DNA of 64,000 bases from the NCBI GenBank assembly GCA_030145625.1, contig JAQYVF010000005.1, positions 1 to 64,000 on the forward strand, given 5' to 3'. The notes under the pieces are model-generated. The model searched no databases. It saw only the letters and a list, made by a program, of their open reading frames with translations, and was not told where the DNA came from. A program made the translations under genes and the position numbers. Positions 36,557 to 45,084 of this stretch are shown here, in pieces. Position 1 is the stretch's first letter; each line of letters begins with the position of its first letter. The stretch is from Desulfocapsa sp. GTDB taxonomy: Bacteria > Desulfobacterota > Desulfobulbia > Desulfobulbales > Desulfocapsaceae.

Positions 36557-39500
36557 TTACTTGCCACTGACGGGACAAATTTCACCGGGTTGAGCCCCTC
36601 CGCCTTTCACATATAGAACAGCCAGCTCTTCCTTACCGTTACACTTCATAACAAACGGAGACGGCAGGCGAATATGACGGACAAAAGGCCCTTCATATTC
36701 TATCTTCTGCTCCAGAAGCCACTGCCAGTTCAGACAGTCTCCCCCTGCCTTACTGCTACACTTTTGGGAGCTCCCATCCACCTCTTCCGTAACTGTAAGA
36801 TAAGGAATTCCCAGCGAAGTAATATTTTGAAAAAAATGAGACCCCTGCGATGGATCGACATGAAGGGAAGTATTTTGCAATTCAACGATTGCCCCCACAC
36901 CGGATATATCACGCCACTGTACCGGCACTCCAAGCCAGGGATCGGCAGAGCCCCAGCGACCGGGACCAATAAGCATATAGCGACGATCCTCTGCCTGTAG
37001 CCTGGAATTAAGCGAGCCAATTTCTTCTGCAATTTTTTGAGTCTCGGCAGGATTAAAGGTGTCTGGCCTGACCATAACGATATCTGCCATATTTTCAAAT
37101 CGTCCATGTCCTAGACAGGCCGTTGAATAACAGAATGCCGTATCAATATCTAAAGCACAGATAGCGACATCAGCACGTTCTCCTCCGGTGACCATGGGCC
37201 GCATCTGAAGAAAAAAGAACTCACTCCTATTCATCTTTTCATCAAGACGCACGGCAAACTCAATCTCCACCTCACACCCCATACCTCGCTTTCCAAGGTC
37301 GAGGAGTTCCTGCAAAATCCCGGGCAACGGATAAAGTTGATGCTTGAGTATCCTGGCAAAGGTAAGGACCTTGAGGCCGGGTAACACAGAATCACGAATG
37401 CGATCTTCCTCTGCAATATAAGTGGAGGCAAGTAGTTGCACCGGCCCTTCCTGTTCCGCATCCTGTACTTCACGCCGAACCAGATTCGACCGTTCTCTAT
37501 TCAGATGTTCGGAACTACTCATATCCAGTGCATAAAACTGTCGCTGACAGTTCCTCAAAATATCTTCCACTGTAGAAAACTGGACCAAGTGTTCAGGATG
37601 AACCGGAGAAAAACGCAAAGACTTTTCTCCCTCAACAACGGTTTTACCCACTCCCATGGCAATATGGCATATCCCATCCTCTGCCTTCATCTTCATAATA
37701 GGGTAAAAATTATGCGACTGGCCAACACCTGAGATATCGGGATACCAGTAACCATCGTACTCCTGCCCTACCACCTGCTGAATGATCACGGCCATAGAAT
37801 CTTCCCTCCCCTTTTCGGCTATCTTGGAAAAAGCACGAGGACCTTCATACCAGGTAGAAGCATAAACTAGTTTTATTGCCTGTTCCAGATTCTGACAGCG
37901 CACAGAAAGATCGGGGTGATTGTTGGGCAGGAAAAAGGTGGAATAGAGACCTGCATAAGGTTTAAACTGAGCATCTTCAAGAAGGCTTGAGGAACGAACG
38001 GACAGAGGAAAAGTTACCCGAGAAAGAAAGGCTCGCAGATCTTCCCTCAACCAATCAGGGAGTTCGGCTGCAAGAAAACGATTGCCAATGGCCTCATCAT
38101 CCTCTTCCATGAAAGAAAAATTATTTGTCCTGATGAAGTCATCAAAACCATCTGCAGTCAGGACACAGGTCTTGGGCAGACTTACATTATTCTCTGCCAA
38201 GGTCTGGTGGGATCCTCGCGCCTGCTGAAGCTGCATCCACATGAAAGCCAAACCACGTGCCTTACCTCCCATGGACCCGTCCCCAATCTTTACGAAGTCC
38301 ATGATCTCAGGGTCATAATGTTTACGGGAAAACTTGACGACAACCCCCTGTTGCCTCAATTTGCGCAAGGAATGAAGCTTGAAGACGATATCCTCACGCA
38401 TATCGGAACAACTTTTGATCCCGCCAATATGATCACGGTGAAGACGGGTTGCCAGGGCCACCTCGGCCCGAGCCATAACCCAGTTGGAAAAATGATTATG
38501 CCGCGCATGATAGCGAAGGGACTCATCCGGAATAGTCTGAATCTTTTTCTCGAACTCAGACAAATTAGATGCATGATCAATGGCTGTACCATCCGGCAGG
38601 CGAAAAACAAAATCTCCAAATCCGAGGTAATTGAGAAAAAAGGAATGGATCTCTTCTTTGACACGAGGTGAATTCTTATCAAGAAAGACCGCAGGAATGT
38701 TCTCAGCCAGCTCCCTGTTTTCTGGCTCGGATGATAACATCAACAGGGGCAAATCCGGTACATCTTCCCGTACGGTCTCCATGAACCGCACCCCTGCCTC
38801 AGAATCCATTTTCCCCTGTCTTGGAAAGCGCACATCGGATATTATGCCAAAAACAAAGGGTTTATAGGCTTGATACAGGGTCATAGCCTCTTCATAATTA
38901 ATGGCGCAGAGGATCTTTGGCCGAGCGCGCATACGCAATAATCGATGTCTTTCATTAAGGCTCTCATCAAGAACACCCTGAGTCTGGCGTACGACCTCGT
39001 GATAAATGAGAGGAAGAAAAAAAGATCTGTAAACAGGGGAATCTTCCACCAGGATGATCACCCTGACCATGGCTCGTGCGGTATCGGCATCTACATTGAC
39101 ATGGTCTTCAAAATTCTTAATCACCGCCAGCAGGAGATCGGCCTCACAGCACCAGAGAAAGATATTGTCGATAGACTGACAGTCAACATTCTTTGGGAGA
39201 GGATAAATACCTTGCAGGCTGTGGGAGATGAGTACCACCTGTTGAGTAGGACGGATATTCTTGATTGCAGGCCCCAGAGTAAAGGCATCCATACCACCGA
39301 CATTGGGCATGGTTATCACCAGGTCAAAGGATCGGCGTCGCAGAACCTCCAGAGCCTCGCGTCCGGAGGAGACCAGGGTCAAACGGGGAGCACCAGTCAG
39401 ATTCAACCCCTGGTATTCATTAACAATCCGAGTGGCAAGGGAACCATCCTCTTCCATAATGAAGGCGTCATAAGGACTGGAGACAAGGAGAATTTCCCCC

Positions 39501-39610
39501 ACTTTAAAGGGCATGAGCTCATGAAAGATCTTAAAATGGGGATCAAAATCAGAGATCATTCTTCCAGAATCAAGCCGCATACAGAGTGTTCCCCCTTCGG
39601 ATTCTTGCAT
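36557..39610 (-). CDS. Receiver-like + PEP/pyruvate-binding fusion protein
   Basis: A 1017-residue cytoplasmic protein from ATG 39610 (MQESEGGTLCMRLD). Region 1 (about 35-165) is a degenerate receiver with SFDLVITMPNVGGMDAF. Region 2 (about 178-335) is a second receiver starting IILVEDSPVYRSFF with a likely acceptor Asp in IISDVRFPR. From about 445 it is the ATP-grasp part of PEP synthase/PPDK: GDGSMGGKARGLAFMW, then PLSVRSSSLLEDAQFKPYAGLYSTFF and EIEFAVRLDEK...FFLQMRPM. The swivelling phospho-histidine domain and PEP-binding TIM barrel of true PpsA are not evident. So it may bind ATP and phosphorylate something other than pyruvate; the role is unknown. Confidence 0.85.
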   Translation of the reverse strand: MQESEGGTLCMRLDSGRMISDFDPHFKIFHELMPFKVGEILLVSSPYDAFIMEEDGSLATRIVNEYQGLNLTGAPRLTLVSSGREALEVLRRRSFDLVITMPNVGGMDAFTLGPAIKNIRPTQQVVLISHSLQGIYPLPKNVDCQSIDNIFLWCCEADLLLAVIKNFEDHVNVDADTARAMVRVIILVEDSPVYRSFFLPLIYHEVVRQTQGVLDESLNERHRLLRMRARPKILCAINYEEAMTLYQAYKPFVFGIISDVRFPRQGKMDSEAGVRFMETVREDVPDLPLLMLSSEPENRELAENIPAVFLDKNSPRVKEEIHSFFLNYLGFGDFVFRLPDGTAIDHASNLSEFEKKIQTIPDESLRYHARHNHFSNWVMARAEVALATRLHRDHIGGIKSCSDMREDIVFKLHSLRKLRQQGVVVKFSRKHYDPEIMDFVKIGDGSMGGKARGLAFMWMQLQQARGSHQTLAENNVSLPKTCVLTADGFDDFIRTNNFSFMEEDDEAIGNRFLAAELPDWLREDLRAFLSRVTFPLSVRSSSLLEDAQFKPYAGLYSTFFLPNNHPDLSVRCQNLEQAIKLVYASTWYEGPRAFSKIAEKGREDSMAVIIQQVVGQEYDGYWYPDISGVGQSHNFYPIMKMKAEDGICHIAMGVGKTVVEGEKSLRFSPVHPEHLVQFSTVEDILRNCQRQFYALDMSSSEHLNRERSNLVRREVQDAEQEGPVQLLASTYIAEEDRIRDSVLPGLKVLTFARILKHQLYPLPGILQELLDLGKRGMGCEVEIEFAVRLDEKMNRSEFFFLQMRPMVTGGERADVAICALDIDTAFCYSTACLGHGRFENMADIVMVRPDTFNPAETQKIAEEIGSLNSRLQAEDRRYMLIGPGRWGSADPWLGVPVQWRDISGVGAIVELQNTSLHVDPSQGSHFFQNITSLGIPYLTVTEEVDGSSQKCSSKAGGDCLNWQWLLEQKIEYEGPFVRHIRLPSPFVMKCNGKEELAVLYVKGGGAQPGEICPVSGK

Positions 39611-39839
39611 TAACAGGTCGCCCCAAGCCCCCCTGTGCCAAAACAATCAATCTCACACAACCAATATATCACATATACACTCTATGGGAACACTCCTTTT
39701 AGCCGGAATCTCTCAAAAATCCTTGGCGTAAAGTACAAAAGATAAAATGATTTCCGAAACAGATATGTAAAAAAACTTCACAGCAGGCTATACGGAGAGT
39801 TGCACCAAGGACCAGCCCCTATCCCATGCGGAGACTCTA

Positions 39840-40052
39840 TTGTCAACCGACCCCATGGAGCGCATCTGGAGTATAGAAGAAGATCAGCTTGTTGGTAACA
39901 TGGGAAGGTATTTGGCCAAGAAAACACCAAATTGCAAGGCCATCTTTATTCCCAACGGAGAACATTTGTGGGTAATGGAGAATATGAAAGAGGTGGTATC
40001 AAATTTAGTTCCGCCCAATGAATTAAATGATAAAGGCACCAAACCAACCTAA
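39840..40052 (+). pseudogene. C-terminal remnant of an alpha/beta hydrolase
   Basis: About 70 codons that read as the end of an alpha/beta-fold hydrolase. IEEDQLVGNMGRYLAKKTPNC carries the Asp strand (WSIEEDQ), and IFIPNGEHLWVMENM carries the catalytic His. The nucleophile domain that should precede it is missing: the 5' side (39611-39839) has no matching frame. It marks the start of a region with lower coding density and is probably a leftover of gene loss. Confidence 0.6.
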
Positions 40053-40153
40053 CAATTTCAAGGGAAAAGATATCGGAATGCCGAATGCTGATACCAACTG
40101 CGGAATACCAGAAAAACGCCCTTTGACAGAAGCCAAAAAGAGAGAGAGAAATA

Positions 40154-40561
40154 CTAGTATAACAGCCTGTGCCTGATGAACTTCGGCATATGAGAGCTGA
40201 TCGAAGCCATGAAGAAGGTTATCAACACCACTGTCGCCGTCCCTGGCAAGAGCCCATGGTAAGCGGCACCGAGTACTATAAGCTTGATAAAGATGCTCAC
40301 ACCGGACGACTCCCGGTAAAACTGTCTGTGCCTCATTCCCTCGGTCACCATGAGCGCCCCCCCGCTTATGACCACAATAGCAAAATACAACGCCGGGGGA
40401 CTGCCTATCTCGTCCAGCAGAAAAGAAGCTAGAAAAACTGCCGCACCTACCTGATGCACTGCTCTGATAACAATTGAGAGAGTCAGCACCCAGAAAGGGC
40501 GGTTACCAATTCTTCCCTGCCTACTCTGGTCACACTCTGCCACTTTCTCCACTTCGATCAT
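40154..40561 (-). CDS. Small inner-membrane protein of unknown function
   Basis: A 135-residue protein from ATG 40561 (MIEVEKVAECDQSRQGRIG); GGGGGGAA precedes it. An upstream in-frame start exists but lacks a ribosome site. Four hydrophobic stretches are visible: about 23-48 (FWVLTLSIVIRAVHQVGAA), 56-72, 86-100 and 103-118 (ATVVLITFFMASISSH). Conserved-looking charged residues inside helices (R33, H36, H101) suggest a functional membrane protein. No family is recognised. It lies alone between the hydrolase remnant and the FISUMP gene. Confidence 0.65.
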   Translation of the reverse strand: MIEVEKVAECDQSRQGRIGNRPFWVLTLSIVIRAVHQVGAAVFLASFLLDEIGSPPALYFAIVVISGGALMVTEGMRHRQFYRESSGVSIFIKLIVLGAAYHGLLPGTATVVLITFFMASISSHMPKFIRHRLLY

Positions 40562-41139
40562 TCTTCCCCCCTGAATTTCCAATTCCAAGAGAAACATTAC
40601 ACTTCTATTGGAAAGTATTTCCCATCGAATTTTCTCATCATCCTTACCAACATCCAGCATATTTTTCTATTCAGGATGAATAATTGTATCAGAAAAGCGA
40701 TAGAACTAATTAGAAAAGACGGAAAAAAGAATAAAACGTCAGCAAAATACGACATGAAAAATCGATAATGCAATTGACATCTGAGAACGTTTGTTAAATT
40801 TGACTACAGATGCCCCATAAAAAACATCCTTGTAAACCATTTCCAGAAGTTGAACAATGTTACCACCCTCTGTGAATCATAGGCGTTCAGGAATACCCTC
40901 AAGCCCCCGGCCTTCTCTCTTTTCTTGACATTACAAACCGTTAATCCTTTAGATACTATAGAGCACACACCCGGCGTGCTAAAAACTTGTAACCAGATCT
41001 TATTACGATGAACCTTCAGTTATCTATATTTTCTTAAACTTGTTATTGCCTAAAGAAACAATTGTTTTTACAACCATTCCCACAAGTGATTTAATGGTTG
41101 GATACATGCAATTTCGTTATTAAAATTATAGAGGGAATC
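40562..41139. other. Gap upstream of the FISUMP gene
   Basis: About 580 AT-rich bases with divergent genes. 40993-41045 (CTTATTACGATGAACCTTCAG and the following CTTAAACTTGTTATTG) resembles the end of the ~200-bp spacer repeat at 42.2 and 44.6 kb. TTGACA at 40925-40930 with TAGATA 19 bases further is a possible but long-spaced promoter. No other gene. Confidence 0.5.
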
Positions 41140-41934
41140 ATGAAGCAATCTTTATCCATTCTAATCGTAGCAACAGTTTTACTGTTTGCAGTGTCTGCAA
41201 TGGCACAATCCGAGGTAGTTCTCGTTCCGGAAATCTCATTGCTTCTCAATGCTAATAAAGATTGCAATGGAGATAAAGATGGTACGGCATATTTGGACAT
41301 GTGTGGTAACTGTGTAGGTGGCAATACTGGTGATTCTTCATGTTACGAAGAGGTAACTTCTTTAACTGGTAGAGTCTGGCTTGACCGTAACCTTGGCGCT
41401 TCCCAGGTGGCAACAAGTTCAGATGATCCGTTAGCCTATGGCGATCTGTACCAGTGGGGCAGATTAACAGATGGTCACGAGAGTCGGACAAGTCAACCAA
41501 CTTCTACTGATCCAAGTTTTATTAGTTCTATTGATGTTCCTGAGCATGGTGATTTCATCACGACAGTTACCGATCCCTGGGATTGGCGAGTCCCGCAAAA
41601 CCATAACTTGTGGCAGGGCGTTTCCGGTACCAACAACCCATGTCCTGCCGGTTTCAGATTGCCGACAGCGGCGGAATGGGAGACAGAACGACTGTCCTGG
41701 GCCCCTAACAACAACGCAGCAGGGGCGTTCGCCTCTCCATTGAAGCTCGTTGTTTCCGGCTACCGTGGCAGCCAAGGGGTGTTCGGTAGCTTAGGCAACG
41801 TCGGCTACTACTGGTCGAGTACGGTGATTGGCAGCCACGCCCGCATCCTAACCGTTAGCAGCAGCAGTGCCAGCGGCATGTCCTCCTATAACTACCGTGC
41901 GTACGGCCAGACTGTCCGTTGTCTTAAGAATTAG
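41140..41934 (+). CDS. Secreted FISUMP-domain protein with possible DGR variable region
   Basis: A 264-residue secreted protein. A signal peptide (MKQSLSILIVATVLLFAVSAMA) is followed by a Cys/Asp-rich segment with DCNGDKDGTAYLDMCGNCVGG (about 41-61), which looks calcium-binding. A Fibrobacter succinogenes major paralogous (FISUMP, TIGR02145) type domain then runs to the end, with VWLDRNLGASQVATSSDD, YGDLYQWGRLTDGHE, PCPAGFRLPTAAEW, YYWSSTV and a final YGQTVRCLKN. In residues 231-252, 17 of 22 codons end in C, many of them AGC, TCC, GCC or ACC, as expected if AAC codons of a template were changed at A. The 5' part is AT-rich, the 3' part GC-richer. The start is ATG 41140 after GAGGGA. Confidence 0.88.
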   Translation: MKQSLSILIVATVLLFAVSAMAQSEVVLVPEISLLLNANKDCNGDKDGTAYLDMCGNCVGGNTGDSSCYEEVTSLTGRVWLDRNLGASQVATSSDDPLAYGDLYQWGRLTDGHESRTSQPTSTDPSFISSIDVPEHGDFITTVTDPWDWRVPQNHNLWQGVSGTNNPCPAGFRLPTAAEWETERLSWAPNNNAAGAFASPLKLVVSGYRGSQGVFGSLGNVGYYWSSTVIGSHARILTVSSSSASGMSSYNYRAYGQTVRCLKN

Positions 41935-42100
41935 GCTACTTTGCATTTCTTTGACCATTGTGTCACCTTGACGGGATAGTCGCGCAGAGGTCGATCAATA
42001 TTTGAAGACGATGAGTAATCGTGGCAGAATTGACCAATGTATTATCAATATTGCCAGTGGCAAGGTTGAATAGTTGACAATTAATGAGAATTGTACCTTC

Positions 42101-42165
42101 TCTGCGACAAGGTCAAATTTGTGCTAAACAAGAATCCCAAAAGTCATTGAAAGATAAATGCTTGA
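42101..42165. repeat. Spacer repeat B, copy 1
   Basis: TCTGCGACAAGGTCAAATTT then GTGCTAAACAAGAATCCC and AAAAGTCATTG. It matches 50235-50312 (TCTGCGACAGGATCAGATTT, GTGCTGAACACGGATTCC, AAAAGTCA). Both copies lie 65-165 bases after a gene block. Confidence 0.75.
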
Positions 42166-42223
42166 GCTTCGACCTGCCATTCTCAAGCACTTTCCTCTCT
42201 ATGCAAACTTGAACTTGCTACTA

Positions 42224-42419
42224 ATCTTCGATTTCGGGAGTCAAAACATCTCCTTCCTCAAAACTTTTGATCGATCCTGCGGTGTTCAGGGCATGTTAAC
42301 TTCCTGTATGTCTGGAAAAAGTAAACCTTACCCCTGCCAATACTATTTGACTTTCCTCCTCCTCATATCATAGACTGCGAGAAGATTGTATCAAATCTTG
42401 TTTCGATACATCTTCAGTT
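42224..42419. repeat. Spacer repeat A, copy 1 (196 bp)
   Basis: ATCTTCGATTTCGGGAGTCA at the start and ATACATCTTCAGTTC at the end. It is nearly identical to 44604-44803, with about 10 differences including 2- and 1-base indels. It contains GATCGATCCTGCGGTGTTCA and TTTGACTTTCCTCCTCCTCA. Copy 1 precedes the CNB gene, copy 2 the DUF3604 operon. Confidence 0.9.
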
Positions 42420-42492
42420 CTAAATATTTTCTCAAACTTGATATTTCCATTGGTAACTTATCATGTTTGATTTTCGGGACTGAAAATGATTT

Positions 42493-42621
42493 ATGAATAA
42501 AAGCTTTAGTGTAACCGATATTGTTGGAACCAGTGATTCGGTTACATTCGATATTGAGGTGGAAGAATCTACGGTAGGCACATTGCCAGCTATCTACTTC
42601 TTTCTGAAGCAGCCGATTTAA
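42493..42621 (+). CDS. Possible 42-residue ORF
   Basis: ATGAATAAAAGCTTTAGTGT opens a 42-codon frame (MNKSFSVTDIVGTSDSVTFD...FFLKQPI) ending in TAA just before the CNB gene. The composition is protein-like, but there is no good ribosome site and it could be a remnant. No family recognised. Confidence 0.3.
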   Translation: MNKSFSVTDIVGTSDSVTFDIEVEESTVGTLPAIYFFLKQPI

Positions 42622-42687
42622 CGGACAAAAAGCCCAACGAATCATTTATTCAAAACAAAGGGATTCACTACAATGTCGAGGTGAAAA

Positions 42688-43395
42688 ATGGCAGATCTAA
42701 AAGAGCTTTTCGCTACACACGTGTCATTAGTCCTTGAAGATAGTGAGGTAGAAATACTTACCGCTATTGCAGAGTTTGGAAACTATGAAAAAGGGGAAGT
42801 GCTGTTCGAGGCAGATGACCCTGGTGATTCCGTCTACATGATCAGCTCTGGTGCTGTGGATCTATATACTATTGTCAACAGCGATATAGAACAAACTTTG
42901 TTGAGTGTGAGAGAAGGAGGTTTTATTGGGATTATGGCGTTAATTGATGATGGTGCTCGTGATATCAATGCTCGCGTGAGTGAAAAGGCAGACCTCTATA
43001 AATTTGAAAAAGACAATCTCTCGCATATCATCTCAGATGGGGGGAAATTAGGTTTAAAGTTACTAAGATTGATAGCAGATATTGCCAGTACAAGGACGCG
43101 CATTGTCTTAAATAGTTTACGTCAAAACCTTGAGTGGACAATGCAGGTTTCAGGACTTGCTGCCCTTGATATAAGCCAGCTCATCATTGATCACGTCAAG
43201 ATCAAGATAGAAATGATGAATGGTAAAAATATTACCGGAACTATAATGAAAGCCGAAGAGCATCCCCAAGGGTATGAACTTTTTATTAAGACGAGTGATG
43301 GTGCGCTTCACTTCATTCCCTATCATGCGATTGCTTCAGCATCTTTTCCCCTTGGTGATATCGACAATGATAGTGGCAGAATCAAAGGAATGTGA
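42688..43395 (+). CDS. Cyclic-nucleotide-binding protein with LSm-like end
   Basis: A 235-residue protein. Residues about 8-120 form a CRP-type cyclic-nucleotide-binding barrel: GEVLFEADDPGDSVYMISSGAVDLY, and VREGGFIGIMALIDDGARDINARV where the phosphate-binding cassette lies. No HTH follows, so it is not a CRP-type transcription factor. A helical linker (120-165) leads to a small domain (about 168-222) HVKIKIEMMNGKNITGTIMK and LHFIPYHAIASASF that resembles an LSm/Hfq barrel; this is a pattern match only. GAGG precedes the start. pilT begins 8 bases after its stop, so a role in controlling twitching by a nucleotide signal is likely. Confidence 0.8.
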   Translation: MADLKELFATHVSLVLEDSEVEILTAIAEFGNYEKGEVLFEADDPGDSVYMISSGAVDLYTIVNSDIEQTLLSVREGGFIGIMALIDDGARDINARVSEKADLYKFEKDNLSHIISDGGKLGLKLLRLIADIASTRTRIVLNSLRQNLEWTMQVSGLAALDISQLIIDHVKIKIEMMNGKNITGTIMKAEEHPQGYELFIKTSDGALHFIPYHAIASASFPLGDIDNDSGRIKGM

Positions 43396-43403
43396 GGTGT
43401 GCA

Positions 43404-44492
43404 ATGGCTAAAATAGATCAACTTCTCAAATTCATGGTAAAAGCTGGTGCCTCCGATCTACATCTTAGTTCCAACAGCCTGCCCAAACTAAGAATTGATG
43501 GGGATATGCGTTCCGTTACAGGTGAAAAATCTGTTAAACTGACTGCTGTGCAGGTGCATGGGTTTCTGGAAGAGATAGTTCCCGATCGTAATCAAAAGGA
43601 ATTTGCCGACACACGGGATACGGATTTTGCTTATGAAATAAATAGGTTAGGCCGATTCAGGGTAAACGTTTTTAATGATTTGAACGGGATCGGGGCAGTT
43701 TTTCGTTATATCCCCCAGAAAATTATGAGCTTGGAAGATCTCAATATGCCGTCGGTTTTTAAAGAGTTCTGCGCATTGAGTAAGGGCCTCGTACTGGTTA
43801 CAGGGCCTACGGGCAGCGGTAAGTCAACAACGCTGGCGGCAATGGTCGATTATGTAAATAGGCAGAGACAGGATCATATAGTAACTATTGAGGATCCAGT
43901 AGAATTTGTCCATCAGAACAACAAATGTCTTATAAACCAACGTGAGGTTCAAACACATACCGATAGCTTTCAAAAGGCATTGAGGGCAGCATTGCGGCAG
44001 GATCCAGACATCATTCTGGTTGGTGAATTGCGAGATCTGGAAACAACTGCAATAGCCATTGAAACCGCCGAAACTGGTCATCTGGTCTTTGGAACGCTTC
44101 ATACATCGACCGCTGCCAGCACCATCGATAGAATTGTCGATCAATTCCCCGCTGAAGGGCAGGCCCAAATACGTACCATGCTGGCTTCATCCTTAAAAGG
44201 GGTCGTCTGCCAAAATTTATTGAAGAAAATAGATAAAGGCCGTGTTGCTGCCATGGAGATTCTGGTTGTCAATGCCGCCATTTCCAACAACATCCGAGAA
44301 GGTAAGACCCACCAGATTCCAAGTGCAATTCAAACAGGAAAACGACTCGGGATGCAACTTCTCAACTCACACCTTATTGAGTTAGTTCAACAGAAGATAG
44401 TTGCCCCTGATGAGGCGTATCTCAAGGCCGTTGACAAGGACGATATCACTGCCAAGTTGCGCTCTGCTGGTTTTGCCATACAGGTTGAGTAA
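43404..44492 (+). CDS. pilT: PilT-type twitching motility ATPase
   Basis: PilT is the hexameric ATPase that retracts type IV pili. The 362 residues start at ATG 43404 (MAKIDQLLKFMVKAGASDLHLS), with GAGG upstream. Walker A is GPTGSGKSTT (about 134-143). An Asp box EDPVEFVHQNN, a Walker B region DPDIILVGELRDLET and a His box TGHLVFGTLHTSTAASTIDR are all present. The N-terminal PAS-like domain is normal. PilU/PilT variants are hard to separate by eye. No other pilus genes are near; it is coupled to the CNB gene, an unusual partner. Confidence 0.93.
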   Translation: MAKIDQLLKFMVKAGASDLHLSSNSLPKLRIDGDMRSVTGEKSVKLTAVQVHGFLEEIVPDRNQKEFADTRDTDFAYEINRLGRFRVNVFNDLNGIGAVFRYIPQKIMSLEDLNMPSVFKEFCALSKGLVLVTGPTGSGKSTTLAAMVDYVNRQRQDHIVTIEDPVEFVHQNNKCLINQREVQTHTDSFQKALRAALRQDPDIILVGELRDLETTAIAIETAETGHLVFGTLHTSTAASTIDRIVDQFPAEGQAQIRTMLASSLKGVVCQNLLKKIDKGRVAAMEILVVNAAISNNIREGKTHQIPSAIQTGKRLGMQLLNSHLIELVQQKIVAPDEAYLKAVDKDDITAKLRSAGFAIQVE

Positions 44493-44603
44493 AGTCAGGT
44501 TCTCAAGAACAGCCTGGAAAATCAAACAATAAGAAGTTAGAAGATCTCCATTGCCAATCGCCGTAACAATACTTTATCTTGTGTATTGAGATTATTCCTA
44601 TTC

Positions 44604-44803
44604 ATCTTCGATTTCGGGAGTCAAGACATCTCCTTTCTCAAAACTTTTGATCGATCCTGCGGTGTTCAGGAAGCATGTTAACTTCCTGTATGTCTGGAAA
44701 AAGTGAACCTTACCCCTGCCAATACTATTTGACTTTCCTCCTCCTCATATCATATGACTGCGAGAAGGTTGTATCAAATCTTATTACGATAAATCTTCAG
44801 TTT
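44604..44803. repeat. Spacer repeat A, copy 2 (200 bp)
   Basis: About 95 percent identical by eye to 42224-42419. Differences include AAGCATG for GCATG after GTTCAGG, and TTATTACGATAAATC for TTGTTTCGATACATC near the end. The end matches a short third copy at 40993-41020. Confidence 0.9.
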
Positions 44804-44981
44804 TCCCTTTACTCATTAAGTTGAGATTGCATTGGCAAGATCTCAGATTCAACTTGTTTACAAACAAATCAATCTGTCTCTCTTTATTTTCACCTACCAC
44901 AAGGTAGGTGTCGTAATGTATAATAATAATTGTTTAGAATTTGTATATAAGCGGCAATCTTTATTCTCTTTTGGGTAAATA

Positions 44982-45048
44982 CCCCGCTGCTTGCAGCGTT
45001 AATATGGTCAACAATAATTGTTGAGATCCCCCGTGGCTTGTCGCGGGG
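44982..45048. repeat. Pair of CCCCG...CGGGG palindromes
   Basis: CCCCGCTGCTTGCAGCG (44982-44998) and CCCCGTGGCTTGTCGCGGGG (45029-45048) are short hairpins of a type, NCTTGN-loop flanked by CCCCG/CGGGG, that recurs in many proteobacterial genomes as REP-like units. They lie in the leader of the DUF3604 operon. Confidence 0.5.
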
Positions 45049-45084
45049 AGTTCCATTTAACAAAAACGTACCGGAGGTAGAAAA

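Larger units (their letters stand above)
41935..42687. other. Spacer block before the CNB-pilT genes
   Basis: About 750 bases. It holds spacer type B (42101-42165), spacer type A copy 1 (42224-42419) and a possible 42-residue ORF (42493-42621). TTGACT (42348) inside spacer A may be a -35 box. No other gene. Confidence 0.5.
44493..45084. other. Spacer block before the DUF3604 operon
   Basis: About 590 bases: spacer A copy 2 (44604-44803), a small hairpin CACCTACCACAAGGTAGGTG (44891-44910), and two more short hairpins near 44982-45048. GGAGG before 45085 is the ribosome site. No gene. Confidence 0.55.

Noticed and set aside
42158..42373. Plus ORF of 71 codons
   Set aside because: It lies in spacer repeat A, which has non-coding indels between its copies.
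41935..42687. DGR template repeat or reverse transcriptase next to the FISUMP gene
   Set aside because: No near-copy of the C-terminal coding sequence and no reverse transcriptase frame was found in the window.
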